From: Lagopus muta
Lineage: Eukaryota > Chordata > Aves > Galliformes > Phasianidae
Length of the DNA: 64,000 bases
Direction: 5' to 3'
NCBI RefSeq assembly: GCF_023343835.1
Contig: NC_064435.1
Location: 82,656,134-82,720,133, forward strand
This document shows positions 60,091 through 64,000 of the stretch, piece by piece. Made by a program: the position numbers and the translations under genes. The notes under the pieces were generated by a model that saw only the letters and a list, made by a program, of their open reading frames with translations, was not told the origin of the DNA and searched no databases. Every line of letters begins with the position of its first letter. Within the stretch, counting starts at the first letter, position 1.

Positions 60091-63016
60091 CAGTTGGATG
60101 AAGTCCATTTGTCGTGTGTTAATTTCTAGCCCTGTAAACAAACACAGCTGTTGAGTGTAGAATCAGTGCTCAGAGTGGTTAAAGAACAGTGATGCATTGC
60201 TAGTGAGATCACAGCAGAAAAAATATGTAACATATGAGGCTGCAGTAGAGATCAAGACTATCCTCAGCTCTGATTAATTGTTTCTGTTGATGTGTTTTCA
60301 TCTACTTATGATGCTTTAGGGTAGCTAGAATTTGAAGATGGCTTTTTAGTTGCCAAACCATTCAGCTGAAGCCGTCAGAGTATTAAGTATTGATGAGCCA
60401 ACTGTTGTGAACTTCTGCAAGAGGGCCTGAATTGGTGACCAAAGGCTTAACAAATCTATGCATACATATTTTACATTACTATTCTTCATAACAATGTCAT
60501 CAGTTTGGTCATCTGGGCTTTGTTATTATTTGTTTATATTTATCATGAATCTGTGCAGGGAGGTTTGTCTGTCATTTTGTCATTATTAAAATGCGCTTAG
60601 AAGTCCTGCATTACAGAATAGGGGACGTGAGGCTTCAAACATCAGAAACCTTGGGGCCAAGCAAGTGCAGCAGCACTTACTCTGTAATTTATCTTCCTGC
60701 CCAGTTATATATTTTGACATTCTTGAGCTGACTAAATGCTCTGGGGAAGAAAGAAGGAGCGGTCTTGGTTAGTCTAGTAGAAAGGACAGCTTCCAATTCC
60801 TTCTGTCCATCACATCAGTTATTTTAGTCACATTACTATGTGTGACACTGCAGTTATCCCTAGCGTAGTAGGCCACCTATGGCTTGCCACATTGAAATGG
60901 AATACTATTGTTGATGTCATAAAGACCGTCACCAATCCTAAGCAAGGATTAAAGAGATTTCTTTTCTTCCTTGGCTTTGAGAAAAGGGAAGGCCAAAGAA
61001 GCTAGATAGTTCATGTGAAAAGCAACAGGGTAGATAAGACAGCATATAAATCACCAAGTATCATTTGTTGGAGGAGGTGTTAGTGAATCCTCCAGTGAGA
61101 TACACTTTTTTGTATGTTTTGTGTTGAAGATGTCTGAGTGAACAAGGTCCATGTGCAAATTTTGACAGAGTTCTGGAGGCACCTGTGTGAGCATTTTGTC
61201 AAGAGATCTGCCTGGTGCCTGGTGAACTTGACTTCACGTGTCTTGCTGGGAGGATGTAAATCTGAGATAGAGGTCCTGGCTCCTCCGTGATCTGCTTGGG
61301 GCTCTGCAATTTGCAAGGCCAGTTTCTGTTAGCCTCTGTTTCCCTGTTGCTTGTTCTTCCTGTCCAGAGTGTCTTGACAAGTAACCTAGAAGCCCTGAGA
61401 GTGGCAGATTATCACTTTTTGCAAATCCATGTGAGTTTTGCATAGCTAAAATGTTATGTGAGATAGACTTCTTCCTCTGAACAGCTCCAGTTTGAAAGTT
61501 TCAGGCACACTGTAGCCGTCTGGGGTTTTACTTCAAATTGCACAAGGTGTTTCATTGCATACTTTCCCATGACACGTGGTGGTGCTACCTCTCCAGAAGC
61601 CTCTTTGCTCTTGAGAAATAATGGGGTGTTTGACTTGACGTGTACTCAACTGTGCTATCTGGAATTTTGTCATGTCTGCAGAATATGACTGAGGCACAGC
61701 AGTGGCCCAAGTTCTAGAAATTCCCTTTGCTGTTGCCCCTACGAAACTACATTCTGGCATGAAGAATTTAATTCGTGAACTGTCAGTCCAGCACTTTCCA
61801 TAAACACTAAATTGACTCAGAGTGGCTAGGTCTAGTGCTATAAAACGGTATGTTCAGGTCTTATTGCCAAGAAAAAAAATTACCTGTAAATAGCAGACTT
61901 ACAGCATAGGGGCTCATTTCTGCACTTACGCTTTTTACATTTCCATTTTTGTGCCGGCTTGGCAAGAAGTTAACTTAAACGTCAAAACTATTTTTATGTA
62001 AATATATGCATTATTGAATCTCTTACTCATAAAGCAAATACCACTTTAAACCCACACAAAACAGCTGAAGCTATATATATTTTCTCACTACTGAATTTGG
62101 CTTTTAATAACTTGGAGTTGACTGTCCAAAATAAAGTTAGGAATCAAGGGCACTTTATTTTCCAGCTAGCAACATACGTACTCTTGGCTTTGGACTGCAC
62201 CAGTCTGAGGTGGAATAAAACCTGAATTTGTACGACAGGTCCTCTTAGCAATTAAAAGAGAGAGATCATGATTAAACATACAGATTATTTTTAATTTAGC
62301 CAAATTTTCTAAAATTTTACAAAGGTCAAGAAAAATGTGAAGAAATAAAAAGAAATCTTGAAAGCTTTGGTCCTGAACAGTGGCTTTCTAATGTGTTTTT
62401 CCTGCTGAAAGTACTGCCTAGTGCCAGCTTCAGAGGCAGTAGTTATCTCAAATAAAGGCTACAGTATGCAAACAGTTCTGCAGATTTCACTGATGCTATC
62501 TGAAAAGACAGCAAAACCTGCATTTATCCAATACAAACCAAAACAAAGCCAAGCATACAGGGATTGTGCACTAAGTCCAGGTAGCAATAACCTAGAAGGA
62601 CATGCTTGCAGCTCTCCTTCCTGGAATTCATTACTTTTCTCCACTCTTTGTCCCACTGCCTCCTCTCTGTGGGAAGTCACCTTATGTCAATAACAGTTCC
62701 CCACTTCAGAAGTGAGTGGCAAACAAAAACTCATTCTTGAATCCAAGAAAGCCACTCACTGGTGCTCTGCACAGTCTCTTCGTGGGATCACTGTTACCTC
62801 TTTGCATGTTAATATTAAAGCAGCCACAGCAGAGAAATATGTTGGTTTTGCCTTGTCTTCTGCTACTGTAAGAGTTTGCCAAGCACCTCCTGTCAGCACC
62901 TTCATGCTTGCTGGAATCCAAAGAAACAAGGTGGAGGGTGTAGGGAATCCTTCATAGAATTGCATGTGATCTGCCAACTCAGGCTTGAGTTTAAGGTTTT
63001 AAGTTAGTTATCCAGG

Positions 63017-63070
63017 CAGCACAGGCAAAGGAATTTCAGTGTACAGCACAGGCAAAGGAATTTCAGTGTA
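63017..63070 (+). repeat. Perfect 2 x 27-bp tandem duplication
   Basis: The unit beginning CAGCACAGGCAAAGG and ending TTTCAGTGTA occupies 63,017-63,043 and is repeated exactly at 63,044-63,070. Confidence 0.95.
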
Positions 63071-64000
63071 AACTGTTGGAAAATGTTGTCATTGAGTTGC
63101 AGAGTATTTGACTGTCACTATGTGTGGTGTGAAGTGTGTACGTTGCCATTTCTGCTCTTTCTGGTTGAATAAACCCAAGCTGTACTCAAGGAGAAAAGAA
63201 ATCAGTATGGTTTCAGGCTGATGGGCTGTGAAAAATAACCGTAGTTGTCTGGGACTGAAGTTATGAAGAGCACAGCTGGGGAAAAACCCTGCAAAGAAAG
63301 CAGTAAATCACCTGATAATATCCCAAGAAAAATTTGGAAGACTCCACTGGTGTCAAAGCAAATGCTGCAGTAGGTCATGGTGCACCTTGTACAGCTTATA
63401 ATAGGCTGGCCACTCTGTCTGACTACACAGCCACAGAGAGGGAGGAGAAATCCTGGGGGCAGGAGGAACAAGCTGGGCAGGAGTGAAGTGAGCACACGTG
63501 GGTCTTTGCTCTCAAATTTGCAGTCTTGGGGAGGAGCACACAAATGAGCTTGAAGGATGATGCCTGGCAGAGTCGAGTTTTCTAAAAATAATGTTTCCAG
63601 CTGGATGAAACTGCATCTCTAGTTGATGCAGTTTCTGATCATTTTACCTCTTATTTCATGTCTCCTAGCTTGCATGATTCAGACCTGTGTAAACACTTGT
63701 AACAGCGTCTCATTGCTGTGAAAATGGAGCAGTGATGAAGAAGACAAGGTCTGTGGGAGCAGGAGGCTTACCATCTTCATTCGGCCAAACGATGGAGCTG
63801 AGGAAACAGGCAGGCTCTCCATCAGCATTTGTCTGTCATATCCTCTGAGTCTTGTCCCATTTCAGGAGCATTCTCTTCGCCCCAATGTCCGTGTCAGTCT
63901 TTGGCTGGAAGTGCCTGGGAGGGACATCTGGCAGAGCTGCCAAAGGGGAAGTGATGTTATTATGCTTCTCTTGTGGTGTCCTGCTCTAGGAAAACTGATC

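Larger units (their letters stand above)
48141..64000 (+). other. BMP6: BMP6 intron 1, first 15.9 kb (continues past the window)
   Basis: No second BMP6 exon was found: the next coding segment should continue with Val-Glu and the prodomain residues after FVNL, and no reading frame here does so. A long first intron is normal for vertebrate BMP6. The intron contains the CR1 pieces and simple repeats listed separately; the remainder is AT-rich unique-looking DNA without recognisable exons or RNA genes. Confidence 0.8.

Noticed and set aside
1-64000. Search for CRISPR arrays, operons, tRNA, rRNA or known microRNA genes
   Set aside because: The window is vertebrate nuclear DNA, so bacterial features do not apply, and I saw no tRNA-like, rRNA-like or familiar microRNA sequence by eye; a covariance-model scan would be needed to exclude small RNAs.

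Overview
The window looks like bird nuclear DNA, most likely from a galliform such as chicken. It is AT-rich and gene-poor. The dispersed repeats I can recognise are nearly all CR1 (chicken repeat 1) LINE fragments; I saw no Alu, B1 or mammalian L1 sequence. One GC-rich CpG island carries the only exon I can name. The species call is an inference from CR1 content and the gene, not from a search.

Layout. Positions 1-47,070 are non-coding flank with at least eleven CR1 pieces in both orientations. This flank also holds a diverged pair of LTR-like repeats (about 20.9 kb and 33.7 kb), several low-complexity tracts, and two small GC-rich patches. The patch at 7.14-7.31 kb looks like an orphan first coding exon. 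The patch at 17.24-17.60 kb carries two CTCF-like motifs in divergent orientation, and a third, perfect match lies at 12.15 kb. Positions 47,075-48,440 are a strong CpG island with the promoter, leader and first coding exon of BMP6 on the + strand (CDS 47,726-48,140, ending at a GTGAGT donor). From 48,141 to the end of the window is the start of BMP6 intron 1, with five more CR1 pieces, a 27-bp perfect tandem duplication and short low-complexity tracts. No second BMP6 exon is present.

Biology. BMP6 is a secreted TGF-beta superfamily ligand. Exon 1 encodes the signal peptide and the N-terminal part of the prodomain; the rest of the prodomain and the mature cystine-knot domain lie beyond the right edge. 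In mammals the neighbours upstream are SNRNP48 and DSP, but I found no exon of either here. The flank and intron are where distal BMP6 control elements would lie, and I flag a few unproven candidates.

I found no new coding system. The points most worth checking are the orphan exon-like patch at 7.2 kb, the CTCF-like motifs, the upstream ATGs in the BMP6 leader and the LTR-like repeat pair. Most open reading frames over 60 codons are CR1 relics or chance frames in GC-rich or low-complexity sequence.
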